Source of the DNA: Caballeronia calidae | Lineage (GTDB): Bacteria; Pseudomonadota; Gammaproteobacteria; Burkholderiales; Burkholderiaceae | Direction: 5' to 3' | NCBI RefSeq assembly: GCF_900044055.2 | Contig: NZ_FCOX02000010.1 | Location: 119,196-183,195, forward strand | DNA length: 64,000 nucleotides | Shown: in pieces, positions 1 through 8,949 of the stretch | Position numbering within the stretch: position 1 is the stretch's first letter | Layout: each line of letters begins with the position of its first letter | Translations under genes and position numbers: made by a program | The notes under the pieces: generated by a model | Seen by the model: only the letters and a program-made list of their open reading frames with translations | Told to the model about the DNA's origin: nothing | Databases searched by the model: none

Positions 1-26
1 GAGACGAACGCCTCCGCATTCGTCTC
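1..26. terminator. terminator-like inverted repeat
   Basis: GAGACGAA at 1-8 is the exact reverse complement of TTCGTCTC at 19-26, with two further G-C pairs towards the loop across one mismatch. No T-run follows on either strand, so a classical intrinsic terminator is not proven. It may end a gene lying before the window. Confidence 0.3.
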
Positions 27-99
27 CTCCCGTTTCAATCTTTCGCGGGTCGCCGCGCGAGTCTGGTGAGACCCGTCCCATCATTGGTCGAATGAAAGT

Positions 100-1194
100 A
101 TGAATACTGATATGCCCACACAGTTTGTCGTTTCCCGCAGCGCGACGCCGACTCCGCACGATCAGGTCGTCGCGAGCATTTCAAATCCCGTGTTCGGTCG
201 GGTGTTCACCGATCACATGGCAACGATGCGCTGGACCAACACGCTCGGATGGCACGATGCGAAGGTCGAGCCTCGCCGGCCGTTTCAGATCGATCCCGCT
301 TGCGCCGTGTTGCATTACGCGCAGGAAATCTTTGAAGGCATGAAAGCGTATCGCGGCGAAGACGGCACTATCTCGCTGTTCCGCCCCTTCGAAAATGCCA
401 AGCGGTTTCGCGCCTCGGCAGCGCGTCTTTCCATGGCCGATCTCCCGGAAGCGCTCTTCGTCGAGGCGGTGGAATCGCTCGTCAAGGTAGACCGCGACTG
501 GGTGCCTGGTGGCGATGGCAGTCTCTATCTACGTCCGTTCATGTTTGCCTCCGAGCGCTTCCTCGGTGTGCGCGCGTCACACGAGTACGTGTTCTGCGTC
601 ATCGCCTGCCCCGTGGGCCCGTACTTCAAGGCAGGCAAGACGTCGGTTACCGTGTGGGTGTCCGACCGATACACCCGCGCGGCGCCGGGCGGAACGGGTG
701 CAGCCAAATGCGGCGGAAACTATGCTGCCAGCCTGATCGCGCAGACCGAGGCTGCGGCCAAAGGTTGCGACCAGGTCGTTTTTCTCGATGCCGCCGAGCA
801 CAAATGGATCGAAGAGATGGGAGGGATGAATCTCTTCTTCGTCATGGACGATGGCTCTCTGGTGACGCCGCCATTGTCCGGCACTATCCTGCCGGGCATC
901 ACCCGGGCTTCGATCATCGAGCTTGCCAGGCGTGAAGGCATCGTCGTCAACGAAACGCCCTATGCTTTCGACACATGGCGTGCAGACGCCGCGAGCGGCC
1001 GTCTCCGGGAGGCGTTCGCTTGCGGAACCGCTGCTGTCGTCACTGCGGTCGGTGAGGTTCGCCATGCCGCTGGGGAGTTTCAGATCGGCAACGGGGGAGA
1101 GGGGCCGGTGACACAACGCATCCGCACGCAGCTGACCGGAATCCAGCGCGGCAAGCTCGCCGATCCTTTCGAATGGGTTTATCGCATCGAATAA
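100..1194 (+). CDS. ilvE: branched-chain amino acid aminotransferase
   Basis: Class IV PLP aminotransferase of 364 residues, which transaminates leucine, isoleucine and valine with 2-oxoglutarate in the cytoplasm. The fold-type IV signature is clear: the PLP lysine lies at about residue 203 in AAKCGGNYAAS, followed by EEMGGMNLFFV and the substrate-loop segment LSGTILPGITR. The length matches the long BCAT branch (about 360 residues) rather than the short E. coli IlvE (about 310). The ATG at 100 has only a weak purine tract (GAAAG) before it; the ATG at 112 is an alternative start. It is convergent with the next gene. Family assignment is firm; the choice among branched-chain substrates is inferred. 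Confidence 0.93.
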   Translation: MNTDMPTQFVVSRSATPTPHDQVVASISNPVFGRVFTDHMATMRWTNTLGWHDAKVEPRRPFQIDPACAVLHYAQEIFEGMKAYRGEDGTISLFRPFENAKRFRASAARLSMADLPEALFVEAVESLVKVDRDWVPGGDGSLYLRPFMFASERFLGVRASHEYVFCVIACPVGPYFKAGKTSVTVWVSDRYTRAAPGGTGAAKCGGNYAASLIAQTEAAAKGCDQVVFLDAAEHKWIEEMGGMNLFFVMDDGSLVTPPLSGTILPGITRASIIELARREGIVVNETPYAFDTWRADAASGRLREAFACGTAAVVTAVGEVRHAAGEFQIGNGGEGPVTQRIRTQLTGIQRGKLADPFEWVYRIE

Positions 1195-1299
1195 AGGCCG
1201 ATTGCGGCCGGATCGCGCTCGCCCTTTTCGAAGCAGGTGCTTGAGCGTCATGCGTCGCGCACCTTGCTCGCGAGGGCGAGGCGCGTGGCGAGCGTCACA

Positions 1300-2739
1300 T
1301 CAGGGATGCGTATCTGTGCCGATAAGGCACCATTGGTGTCGACCTCGCCACGGCGACGTTGTCTCCCACGTCCTGATCGCGCCTTCCACACGATCGCATG
1401 TGCCGATCGTTAGCTGGATGTCGTTCGTCACTAAAGGCGTCGCGTGGCGGAAATTCAAGCGAAGGATCTCTCTTTTCAACGGTGACGAGTTGCTATCGAG
1501 CAGCGCCGCGATGAATTTCCGGTCCGAAAAGCTATCGATCATGTCCGCATCGGCATAGTACTGAAGCACACCCAGCTCGCCCTGCAGAAAGATACGTCTG
1601 TTTTGTATGTGGCCGTTGAGCCATTGGGCGATCGCCTTGTATTCCGCAACCGTACCCCAGTTCGTCTGGATGGGCACACGGTCCATCAAAACGGTCGAGA
1701 TGAAAGTAGTCCCGACATTGATGGCGACGATGCAAAGGAAGAAGGCCGAATGGAGCTTGACGTTGCTCCGAAGGCGGTTCGACAGCGCGAGACTTCCGAT
1801 CAGGGTGACAAACGCGGCTTCCGGCGCGTAGTACCAATGATACGGCGGCACGCCGAGTGCGGAATACGCTACGAAATGGGCAACGGTGAAGATTGCCAGA
1901 AGGGGAACGACAGGATTTCGGCGGTAATCGAGGTCGGTGATAGCGAGCGGAAGCGCCGCGATCCAAAAAAAGGAAAGCAACGTAGCGATTGGGAAAGAGG
2001 AGAGGTAAAGATAAAGCCCCTTGAAATAGCTGTATCCCTCCCAGGACGCCTGGTTTCTTTTCAAGAAGAAGGTGTCCGGGACGACCGATCCAAGGTATGT
2101 CCACGAGAAGATCGACCACGCGAGAAAAACGGTCGCGGCCGGCAGAATAAAGACAAGTCCGCGCCAGTCTCGACGGTACAGCAGCATGGCTAAAACGACA
2201 AAGCCCGCCAACGCGCCTTCCGGACGGGTCATATAAAGCATGCCAACAAGGAATCCGGTCGAGACGAACCGCCTTTCGGCGAAGGTTATGCAAAGCCCAA
2301 GAAGGACGATCAGAAAAAGATAGCTTTCCAGTCCGAGTGTTGAAACGAGCAGCGGATTGCTGAACAACAACGCGGTCGCGATGACGGGCCAATCGCTCTT
2401 TGCGTCGACGAGTTGGCCGATTCTCCGCAGGGAAAAATATGTCACGAATATCAAGGTGACATTGAAAAAATAGAGTGCCGCGGTCGGAGAGCGAAAGATG
2501 ATCGCGAAAATGCTCAGAAGAATGATATCCAGAGCAGACGTTGCCGCATTGGACAGGTGATCGGCCGCCATGCCCCAGACGTGATACTTCGTGAGCGTTC
2601 TGACATAGGCCAGTGTTATATACGAGTCGTCAATGTACCTTCCATTGAATAGTGTGGCATAGATGAATGGAGTAGGAAGAAGTAACGCGGTTCTGATCGA
2701 CGACTTATTGCTCGGGGCGTTCGAATGGTTCATTGTCAT
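1300..2739 (-). CDS. polytopic membrane protein, GT-C glycosyltransferase-like
   Basis: Integral membrane protein of 479 residues with about 10-12 hydrophobic segments. A conserved acidic pair (RYIDDSYITLAYVR, about residues 34-47) sits in the first periplasmic loop, the arrangement seen in GT-C/PMT-type enzymes that use polyprenyl-phosphate sugars. TRPEGALAG near residue 170 is another motif common in this group. The last 130 residues form a more polar soluble tail. No partner genes for glycan assembly are adjacent. Some codons are less GC-rich than in neighbouring genes. ATGs at 2739 and 2733 are both possible starts and neither has a strong ribosome-binding site. Transfer of a sugar to an envelope component is inferred only. 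Confidence 0.6.
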   Translation of the reverse strand: MTMNHSNAPSNKSSIRTALLLPTPFIYATLFNGRYIDDSYITLAYVRTLTKYHVWGMAADHLSNAATSALDIILLSIFAIIFRSPTAALYFFNVTLIFVTYFSLRRIGQLVDAKSDWPVIATALLFSNPLLVSTLGLESYLFLIVLLGLCITFAERRFVSTGFLVGMLYMTRPEGALAGFVVLAMLLYRRDWRGLVFILPAATVFLAWSIFSWTYLGSVVPDTFFLKRNQASWEGYSYFKGLYLYLSSFPIATLLSFFWIAALPLAITDLDYRRNPVVPLLAIFTVAHFVAYSALGVPPYHWYYAPEAAFVTLIGSLALSNRLRSNVKLHSAFFLCIVAINVGTTFISTVLMDRVPIQTNWGTVAEYKAIAQWLNGHIQNRRIFLQGELGVLQYYADADMIDSFSDRKFIAALLDSNSSPLKREILRLNFRHATPLVTNDIQLTIGTCDRVEGAIRTWETTSPWRGRHQWCLIGTDTHP

Positions 2740-2958
2740 GTAACCAGGCGATATGGGCGTTTGAGTGCGATCGGAAAAGAGCCGTCATGTCATTCCTGCA
2801 ACGGGGCGTAACGCAAAGTTAGCACGATAGTGGTCCTGACAGGCTGCGGGCGGTGCGTGCGCACATCTCGTGCAGTGTCACGGACCGGGCGACAAGGCGA
2901 GGTTTTTTGTAGTGACGGATTACTTTGCGACGGCGGGCCGGGTGCATCATGCCGCGAC

Positions 2959-2991
2959 CGCTGACCGTGCGCGCTGCGCGAGCGGTCAGCG
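2959..2991. repeat. stem-loop, 9-bp perfect arms
   Basis: CGCTGACCG (2959-2967) and CGGTCAGCG (2983-2991) are exact reverse complements around a 15-base GC-rich loop that can itself pair (GCGC/GCGC). No T-tract follows. It could be an operator or transcript-stabilising hairpin. Confidence 0.5.
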
Positions 2992-3030
2992 CCGGTGCTC
3001 GCGCACTATCCACGCGGCATCGGTGACGAT

Positions 3031-3058
3031 TCGAACTTAATCGAACTTATTCGAACTC
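3031..3058. repeat. three tandem 10-bp direct repeats
   Basis: TCGAACTTAA, TCGAACTTAT and TCGAACTC follow one another with an exact 10-base period, about one helical turn. This spacing puts the TCGAACT cores on one face of the DNA. No family assignment. Confidence 0.6.
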
Positions 3059-3119
3059 AGGAAGGATGTTTCTCTTTCTCACTGGCGTGAGGGGGCGCAG
3101 CATGCCATCCTGAGCATGC

Positions 3120-4121
3120 TCAGGCAGCCGGTCGATAGCTGTTCGGTGCGTTGATGATGTTTCGCGGCGTCCCCTGAACATAGGCGCTGATGTTGTCCAT
3201 GAGTTGATCGGCGAGCGTCTGAATTGCTTGCTCGCTTGCCCAGGCGATATGAGGCGTGAGTATGAAGGCCGGATGATCCAGAATTTCATGCAGCGGATTG
3301 TCGTCCGGAAGCGGTTCCCGAGTAACGACATCGAAACCGGCGCCGGAAATCAGGCCATCTTTCAGAGCACGAACCAATGCCGGCTCATTGACGAGTCCAC
3401 CACGCGCCGTGTTGATGAGAAGCGGGTGCTGCTTCATCCGTGCGAACTCGGCATCGCCGATGAGGTCACGCGTCTGTTCGTTGAGCGGGCAATGGAGCGA
3501 GATGATGTCGGACTCCTCGAGCACTTTTTCGAAGGGGGTGTAAAGCATGCCCATGTCGCCGCGCCCCTTGAATGCCGAGAAAAGCACCTTCAGCCCCAGT
3601 GCTCTGCCCATATCCGCGGTGGCCCTTCCCAATGCGCCATCACCGATGATGCCGAGCGTCGAACCCGCCAGATCCTTGATGGGGTAGTCGAAAAAGCAGA
3701 ACTGCCCGGACGCCTGCCAGCGCCCCGCTTGCACCGCCGCACGATAAGCAGTCAGACTTCGGCGAAGTGCAAAGATCAGCGCGAACGTGTGCTCCGGCAC
3801 CGTGTGCACGGCGTAGTTGCGGACGTTGCAAACCGATATGCCCGCTTCGTTGCAGGCGCCCGTGTCGACGTTATCGGAGCCGGTCGCGGCGATCGCGATC
3901 AGCTTCAGCTTCCTCGCTTGAGCGATCACGTCGCGGCTGAGCTTCACTTTGTTGGTGATGACGATATCGGCATCGCGAACGCGGTCGAGCGCTTCCTCAG
4001 GCTTCGTGGACTCGAAGACTTGCAACTCGTGACTGAACGGCAGGTGCTTCAGACGCGTGTTCGAAGGAATAGTCGATCGGTCGAGAAAAACGACGCGCAG
4101 AGGCGAGGATGAAGAAGTCAT
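3120..4121 (-). CDS. D-2-hydroxyacid dehydrogenase (glycerate/hydroxypyruvate type)
   Basis: NAD(P)-dependent reductase of 333 residues that would interconvert a 2-oxoacid and its D-2-hydroxyacid. The Rossmann motif GDGALG lies mid-protein. The catalytic triad regions are visible: NTARGG for the substrate Arg, DVVTREPLPDDNPL for the Glu, and TPHIAW for the acid/base His. The frame extends upstream to 4193, but the first ATG that gives a family-like N-terminus (MTSSSSPLRVVFLD) is at 4121. It lies 89 bp downstream of dctA on the same strand, so it may be read with the organic-acid block. Substrate is not determined. Confidence 0.85.
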   Translation of the reverse strand: MTSSSSPLRVVFLDRSTIPSNTRLKHLPFSHELQVFESTKPEEALDRVRDADIVITNKVKLSRDVIAQARKLKLIAIAATGSDNVDTGACNEAGISVCNVRNYAVHTVPEHTFALIFALRRSLTAYRAAVQAGRWQASGQFCFFDYPIKDLAGSTLGIIGDGALGRATADMGRALGLKVLFSAFKGRGDMGMLYTPFEKVLEESDIISLHCPLNEQTRDLIGDAEFARMKQHPLLINTARGGLVNEPALVRALKDGLISGAGFDVVTREPLPDDNPLHEILDHPAFILTPHIAWASEQAIQTLADQLMDNISAYVQGTPRNIINAPNSYRPAA

Positions 4122-4210
4122 TTTGTATCGCTTGGATGAATAGGTAAGGATGCGGGTCGCGAACTCACGAAGCCGGGCATGGGCTGATTCCAATCCGAAT
4201 GTTCCTTTGA

Positions 4211-5524
4211 TTAATCATCGCGCGGCCCGAGGGCAAGCTGGCTCTTGAATGTTTCGCGATCGAGAGCCTTCTCCCATTTCGCGACGACGATCGTCGCGAT
4301 GCCATTGCCGATGACGTTGATCAGCGCGCCACCTTCCGAGATGAATCGATAGATACCCAGCACCAGCACCAGGCCTGCGACGGGGATGCCGGGCACGGAG
4401 CTGAGCGTCGCCGCCAGCACGATGAACGCGCCGCCGCTGACGCTCGCCGCGCCCTTGGACGTGAGCAGCAGAACGAGCAGCAGCGTGAGTTGATGGCCGA
4501 TACTGAGCGTGCTGTCCGTGGCCTGCGCAATGAAGATGGCGAGCACGGTCATGTTGATGCAACTGCCATCCAGGTTGAAGGAATATCCGGCGGGCACGAC
4601 CAGACCGACGACGGACTTCTCGCAGCCGAGCTTCTCCAGCTTCGCCATGAGCCGGGGCAGCGCCGACTCCGACGAAGACGTGCCGAGGACGAGAAGCAGC
4701 TCTTCGCGGATGTAGCGCAGAAAGGCGATCAAACTGAATCCCGCGAGTCTGCACACCGCGCCGAGCACCACGAAGACGAAGACGAGTCCGGTCAGGTAGT
4801 AGGTCAGCAGAAGCTGCCCATATGAACTCAGCGAGACCACGCCGTACTTGCCGATCGTGAATGCGATCGCGCCGAACGCGCCGATGGGCGATACATACAT
4901 CACGATGCGGACCATGTTGAAGAACGTGCTCGCGCCGGCGTCGATGACCGAGAGCAGAGGCTTGCCTCGTTCGCCGAGCATCTGAAGCGCGAACGCGAAG
5001 ATGATCGAGATGAACAGCACCTGCAGGATGTCACCTTCCGCGAACGCGCCGAAGACGGTCGTCGGAATGATGTGCGACAGAAACCCGACGACGCTCTGGT
5101 CGTGAGCGGCTTTCGTATAGGCAGCGATGGACGACACGTCGAGCGTGCGCGGGTCGATATGCATGCCGCTGCCCGGCTTCATGATGTTCACTGCGATCAG
5201 GCCGATGGCGAGCGCCAGCGTCGTCATCGCCTCGAAGTAGATCAGCGACTTCATGCCGACGCGCCCCACCGACTTGATGTCGTTCATGCTCGCGATGCCG
5301 TGCACCACCGTGCAGAAGATCAGCGGCGCGATCATCAGCTTGATGAGCTTCAGAAAGTTGTCGCCGAGCGGCTTCATCGCTTCGCCGGCGGCGGGATAGA
5401 AGTGCCCCAGCAGGATGCCGAGGACCACTGCGATCAGGACCTGGATGTACAGATGCTCGAACCACCGCTTGCGCGGGCGAGGGATGGCTTGCGTCTCGAC
5501 CGACGCTTCCGTTGCGATGCTCAT
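4211..5524 (-). CDS. dctA: C4-dicarboxylate:cation symporter DctA
   Basis: Inner-membrane DAACS-family carrier of 437 residues that takes up succinate, fumarate, malate or related acids with protons or sodium. It shows the family's serine-rich re-entrant loop ([12 protein letters not shown]), the NLDGS motif (usually NLDGT) and eight to nine hydrophobic segments in the usual order. GGAG lies seven bases before the ATG at 5524. The upstream MFS gene ends 44 bp away on the same strand. No DctB/DctD sensor pair is adjacent, so its control is likely local rather than the classical two-component type. Confidence 0.92.
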   Translation of the reverse strand: MSIATEASVETQAIPRPRKRWFEHLYIQVLIAVVLGILLGHFYPAAGEAMKPLGDNFLKLIKLMIAPLIFCTVVHGIASMNDIKSVGRVGMKSLIYFEAMTTLALAIGLIAVNIMKPGSGMHIDPRTLDVSSIAAYTKAAHDQSVVGFLSHIIPTTVFGAFAEGDILQVLFISIIFAFALQMLGERGKPLLSVIDAGASTFFNMVRIVMYVSPIGAFGAIAFTIGKYGVVSLSSYGQLLLTYYLTGLVFVFVVLGAVCRLAGFSLIAFLRYIREELLLVLGTSSSESALPRLMAKLEKLGCEKSVVGLVVPAGYSFNLDGSCINMTVLAIFIAQATDSTLSIGHQLTLLLVLLLTSKGAASVSGGAFIVLAATLSSVPGIPVAGLVLVLGIYRFISEGGALINVIGNGIATIVVAKWEKALDRETFKSQLALGPRDD

Positions 5525-5568
5525 GCTTTGTCTCCTGCAATGTTCGATCGGGTCGGCTTATGCGCCGT

Positions 5569-6891
5569 TCACCGCTTCAGTTCGATATAAGGGTTCGAGG
5601 CGGACATGCCGTCCCGACGCAACGCGCCGTGCATACGCCGCGTGACGAAGAAGAGAATCGTCAGGGCCACGACACCGAAGGCGGCGATCAGCTGCAGGCC
5701 GCCGTTGAAGCTGCCGGTCGCATCCTTGATGAGCCCGACAGCGTACGGATTGACGAATCCCGACAGATTGCCGAGCGAATTGATGAGCGCGATACCCGCT
5801 GCGGCGGCAGCCGGTCCGAGCAGGCGAGGTGCCACGACCCAGAAGACGGGCAGCGCCGAGAACACGCCGAAGCTCGCCACGCACAGCAGCGCGAGCTTGA
5901 GCACGGGCGCGGCGACGAGCGTCGATCCCGCAAGTCCGATGGCGGCCAGTGCCAGCGGAAACAGGAGATGGAATCGACGCTCGTCGGTGCGATCGGAATG
6001 ACGGCCCCACAGAATCATGCCCGCCGCGCCCGCGACGAACGGCAGCGCGCTGACATAACCCACTTGCTGGATGCTGAGATCGAACGCGCGCACGATCTGC
6101 GGCAGAAAGAAGCTCAGCCCGTAATTGAAGCCGGTCACGCCGAAGTAGGCGAGCGCGGTCAGCAGGATCACGGGACTCTTCAGCAAATTGAGCATGCCGT
6201 GTTCGACGGCCGTCGCGCGGCTCGCGCGCTCGGCGGCCAGCGTCGATTCGAGCCAGGCGCGTTCGTTGTCGTCGAGCCATTCGGCGTCCTTCGGTGTATC
6301 GCGCAAAACGCGCAGCACGACGAAGGCGAGCACGAGCGAGGGCAACGCTTCGAGCAGGAACATGATCTGCCAGCCCGCGAGGCCGAGCCATCCGTGCAGG
6401 CTCATCAGATAGCCGGATAGCGGCGAGCCGATGACGCTGGCGAGCGGCATCGCGGCCATGAAGCCGCCGATCACGCGTGCGCGGTACGTCGCCGGCACCC
6501 ACAGCGTCAGGAAGAACACGACGCCCGGAAAGAAGCCCGCTTCCGCCGCGCCGAGCAGCACGCGCACGACATAGAACGACCACTCGCCCTGCACGAATGC
6601 GGTCGCCGCCGAGCAGAGTCCCCACGTCAGCATGATGCGTGCGATCCAGCGCCGCGCGCCCACGCGTTCCAGCAGTATGTTCGACGGCACTTCGAAAACG
6701 AAATAGCTGACGAAGAAGAGTCCCGCGGCAAGCCCGAAAGCCGATGCGGAAAGACCGAGATCGCGGTTCATCGTGAGCGCGGCGAAACCGACGTTCACGC
6801 GATCCAGAAAGGCCACCACGAAGCAGATGGTGAGAAGGGGCGCGAAGCGGCGCAGTATCTTGCGCATCGTTCGCGATTCGATGTCGTTCAT
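5569..6891 (-). CDS. MFS transporter, anion:cation symporter family
   Basis: Twelve-helix inner-membrane carrier of 440 residues. The N-terminal signature RVNVGFAALTMNRDLGLS and FFVSYFVFEVPSN place it in the ACS group that imports organic anions such as tartrate, phthalate and hexuronates. The frame opens at 6906, but the ribosome-binding site GGAGACGAGC lies between that ATG and the one at 6891, so 6891 is the true start. It follows the lactonase gene by 57 bp. It is a paralogue of the MFS protein at 11221-12516, with the same motifs throughout. Substrate unknown; an organic acid or lactone-derived acid is inferred. Confidence 0.87.
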   Translation of the reverse strand: MNDIESRTMRKILRRFAPLLTICFVVAFLDRVNVGFAALTMNRDLGLSASAFGLAAGLFFVSYFVFEVPSNILLERVGARRWIARIMLTWGLCSAATAFVQGEWSFYVVRVLLGAAEAGFFPGVVFFLTLWVPATYRARVIGGFMAAMPLASVIGSPLSGYLMSLHGWLGLAGWQIMFLLEALPSLVLAFVVLRVLRDTPKDAEWLDDNERAWLESTLAAERASRATAVEHGMLNLLKSPVILLTALAYFGVTGFNYGLSFFLPQIVRAFDLSIQQVGYVSALPFVAGAAGMILWGRHSDRTDERRFHLLFPLALAAIGLAGSTLVAAPVLKLALLCVASFGVFSALPVFWVVAPRLLGPAAAAAGIALINSLGNLSGFVNPYAVGLIKDATGSFNGGLQLIAAFGVVALTILFFVTRRMHGALRRDGMSASNPYIELKR

Positions 6892-6948
6892 GCTCGTCTC
6901 CTGCATGTGTCGATGATGGGATCGGTCTGGCTCTGCGGCCTCATCCGA

Positions 6949-7959
6949 TCAGCTGATACGGCGGCTTCGGTGCGGCAACGCCAACCCGGCGATCGGGCTT
7001 TGGAACGAACGGATGCAGTCATCGAGCAGACAGCCGAGGTACGCCGTGCGCATGTCGCGCCCGCCGAACGCAATGCTCGACACATTGCCGAGCCGCGAGC
7101 GTCCCGGCGTCTGCATGTCGGCGTGTTGCAGCGTGCCCGTGCGTATGCCGCGCGCGATGCGTTCGGCGTGTTCGGCGTCGGTATCGGCGAGGATGACCTG
7201 CACATCGCCATCGGGGCGCACGAGCAGCACGCGATTGCTCGCGATGCAGGTCAGCCACAGCCCGCCGTGCGCGTCGAAGGCAAGGCCGTCCGGGAGATCG
7301 GCGCCATCGAACTGCGCGACGGTTTCGCGCGGACCGAGCACGGGCGATCCCGGCTTGCCGAGCAGCGGGAAGCGGCTCACGCGCTGCGCGTAGGTTTCGT
7401 TCACATACAGCCAGCGGCGGTCGGGCGAGATCGCGACCTCGTTCGTGTAGCCGAGTCCGTCGGCGAGAATGCGCGCGCCGTTCTCATCGACGACACCGAT
7501 GAAACCGTCCGTCACCGAGTGGTTCCACGCCTCGCTGCGCGGAATCTTGCGCGTGCTGACGGTGAACCACAGCAGGCCGTGCTCATCGACGAAGAGGAAG
7601 TTGCTGGGAGGAAGCGCGATGCCGTCTACGGCATCGAGCACGGTTTCGAGCTTGCCCTGCCTGTCGATGGAAAAGAGGCCGCCGTCCGCGTGGCCGAGAT
7701 CCGCGAAGAGCACGCGGCCATTCGGCGCGAGCGCGACGCCGTTCGGCACATAAGCGCGCGTCGAATCGCGCGGCTCGATCAGCCGATGCGTGAGCGCGCC
7801 ATCGGACGCGATGACTGAATAGCCGCCTTCGCCGTGCGCGGCGATCAACGTGCCGTCGTCGAGCGCGAGCACGCATTCGGGCCGCACGAGGCCGCGCGCG
7901 ACGATCTTCAGATCGCTGAACGACACATGGAAATCGCGGGAAAGAGGATAGCTTTGCAT
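6949..7959 (-). CDS. SMP-30/gluconolactonase family hydrolase
   Basis: Six-bladed beta-propeller metal-dependent lactonase of 336 residues, predicted to open a sugar-acid or similar lactone. The expected metal ligands are present in order: Glu in VRPECVLALDDG near residue 28, Asn in GLGYTNEVAISPD, and Asp in DLPDGLAFDAHGGLW. No signal peptide is seen. The end of the upstream lyase gene lies 12 bp before its start and a GA-rich ribosome-binding region precedes the ATG. Its place between an MFS carrier and a CoA lyase suggests it prepares an imported lactone for CoA-dependent cleavage; the substrate is not identifiable. Confidence 0.82.
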   Translation of the reverse strand: MQSYPLSRDFHVSFSDLKIVARGLVRPECVLALDDGTLIAAHGEGGYSVIASDGALTHRLIEPRDSTRAYVPNGVALAPNGRVLFADLGHADGGLFSIDRQGKLETVLDAVDGIALPPSNFLFVDEHGLLWFTVSTRKIPRSEAWNHSVTDGFIGVVDENGARILADGLGYTNEVAISPDRRWLYVNETYAQRVSRFPLLGKPGSPVLGPRETVAQFDGADLPDGLAFDAHGGLWLTCIASNRVLLVRPDGDVQVILADTDAEHAERIARGIRTGTLQHADMQTPGRSRLGNVSSIAFGGRDMRTAYLGCLLDDCIRSFQSPIAGLALPHRSRRIS

Positions 7960-7971
7960 GCCGCCGCTCCC

Positions 7972-8937
7972 TCAGTCCGCTTGCGCGAAGGCGCGTTGTG
8001 CGGGCTGACCGTCCCTGGCGGCGCATGGCATCGCGTGCAGATCGAGACGACGGCCGGCCTTGAGCAACTGACTCGGCACGTCGTGTCCGATCAAACCCGG
8101 CAGCAGCGCCGACGCGGACAGCAGCGCGGACAGATCGACGCCCGTGTCGTAGCCGTCGAGTTCGAGCATGTGAACGAGCTCTTCCGTGCAGACATTGCCG
8201 GTCGCGCCCGGCGCATACGGACAGCCGCCCAGCCCGCCGAGCGATGCATCGAAACGGTCGATGCCCGCATCGAGCGCGGCCAGCGTGTTCGCGAGGGCCA
8301 TGCCGCGCGTGTTGTGGAAGTGCAGCGTGAGTTCCAGCGCGGGAAAGCGCTCGCGTGCCGCCGCGCACAACGCGCCGGCCTGCGACGGGAACGCCATGCC
8401 GGTCGTATCGCAAAGCGTGACGCCATGCACGCCGAGATCGGCGAATCGCTGCATCCACGCGAGCACGTCTTCCTGCGCGACGTCGCCTTCCATCGGGCAG
8501 CCCATCGCGGTCGAGAGCGACACGTTGATCGCCACGTTCGTCTGCTTCACCACGCCGATCACATCGCGCAATTGCGCGAACGACTGCTCGCGGCTCATGC
8601 GCAGATTCGTGCGATTGTGGCTTTCGCTTACTGACATCACCAGATTGACTTCATCGACGCCGCACGACAGCGCGCGTTCGGCGCCGCGAATATTCGGCAC
8701 GAGCACGGTATAGACGATGCCTTCGCGCCGCGCGATGCCGTGCATCACGGCTTCGGCATCGCGCAGCGCGGGAATCGCTTTCGGCGAGGTGAACGAGGTC
8801 ACTTCGATCTTCGCGTAGCCGCACGCGCTCAAGTCGTCGATGAGCGCGATCTTCGCGTCGGTATCGACGAATTGCGCTTCGTTCTGGAAGCCGTCGCGAG
8901 TCGCGACCTCCTGGATATAAACACGCTGGCCAGTCAT
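7972..8937 (-). CDS. hydroxymethylglutaryl-CoA lyase family enzyme
   Basis: TIM-barrel lyase of the DRE-TIM metallolyase group, 321 residues. It cleaves a 3-hydroxyacyl-CoA such as HMG-CoA to acetyl-CoA and a 2- or 3-oxoacid. Visible motifs are QEVATRDGFQNEA (catalytic Arg/Asp), the metal-binding HFHNTRG and the cysteine loop GLGGCPYAPGATGN. AGGAG precedes the ATG at 8937. It starts 12 bp after the CoA-transferase gene ends, so the two are surely co-transcribed and probably act in sequence: activation to the CoA ester, then cleavage. HMG-CoA and citramalyl-CoA are both plausible substrates. Confidence 0.87.
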   Translation of the reverse strand: MTGQRVYIQEVATRDGFQNEAQFVDTDAKIALIDDLSACGYAKIEVTSFTSPKAIPALRDAEAVMHGIARREGIVYTVLVPNIRGAERALSCGVDEVNLVMSVSESHNRTNLRMSREQSFAQLRDVIGVVKQTNVAINVSLSTAMGCPMEGDVAQEDVLAWMQRFADLGVHGVTLCDTTGMAFPSQAGALCAAARERFPALELTLHFHNTRGMALANTLAALDAGIDRFDASLGGLGGCPYAPGATGNVCTEELVHMLELDGYDTGVDLSALLSASALLPGLIGHDVPSQLLKAGRRLDLHAMPCAARDGQPAQRAFAQAD

Positions 8938-8949
8938 GGCGCACTCCTC

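Larger units (their letters stand above)
2740..3119. other. gene-free stretch with repeats
   Basis: No convincing coding frame. It holds the presumed promoter of the membrane-protein gene (reading left) and the 3' flank of the dehydrogenase gene. Two structured elements inside it are listed separately: a 9-bp stem-loop and a triple 10-bp direct repeat. Confidence 0.5.
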
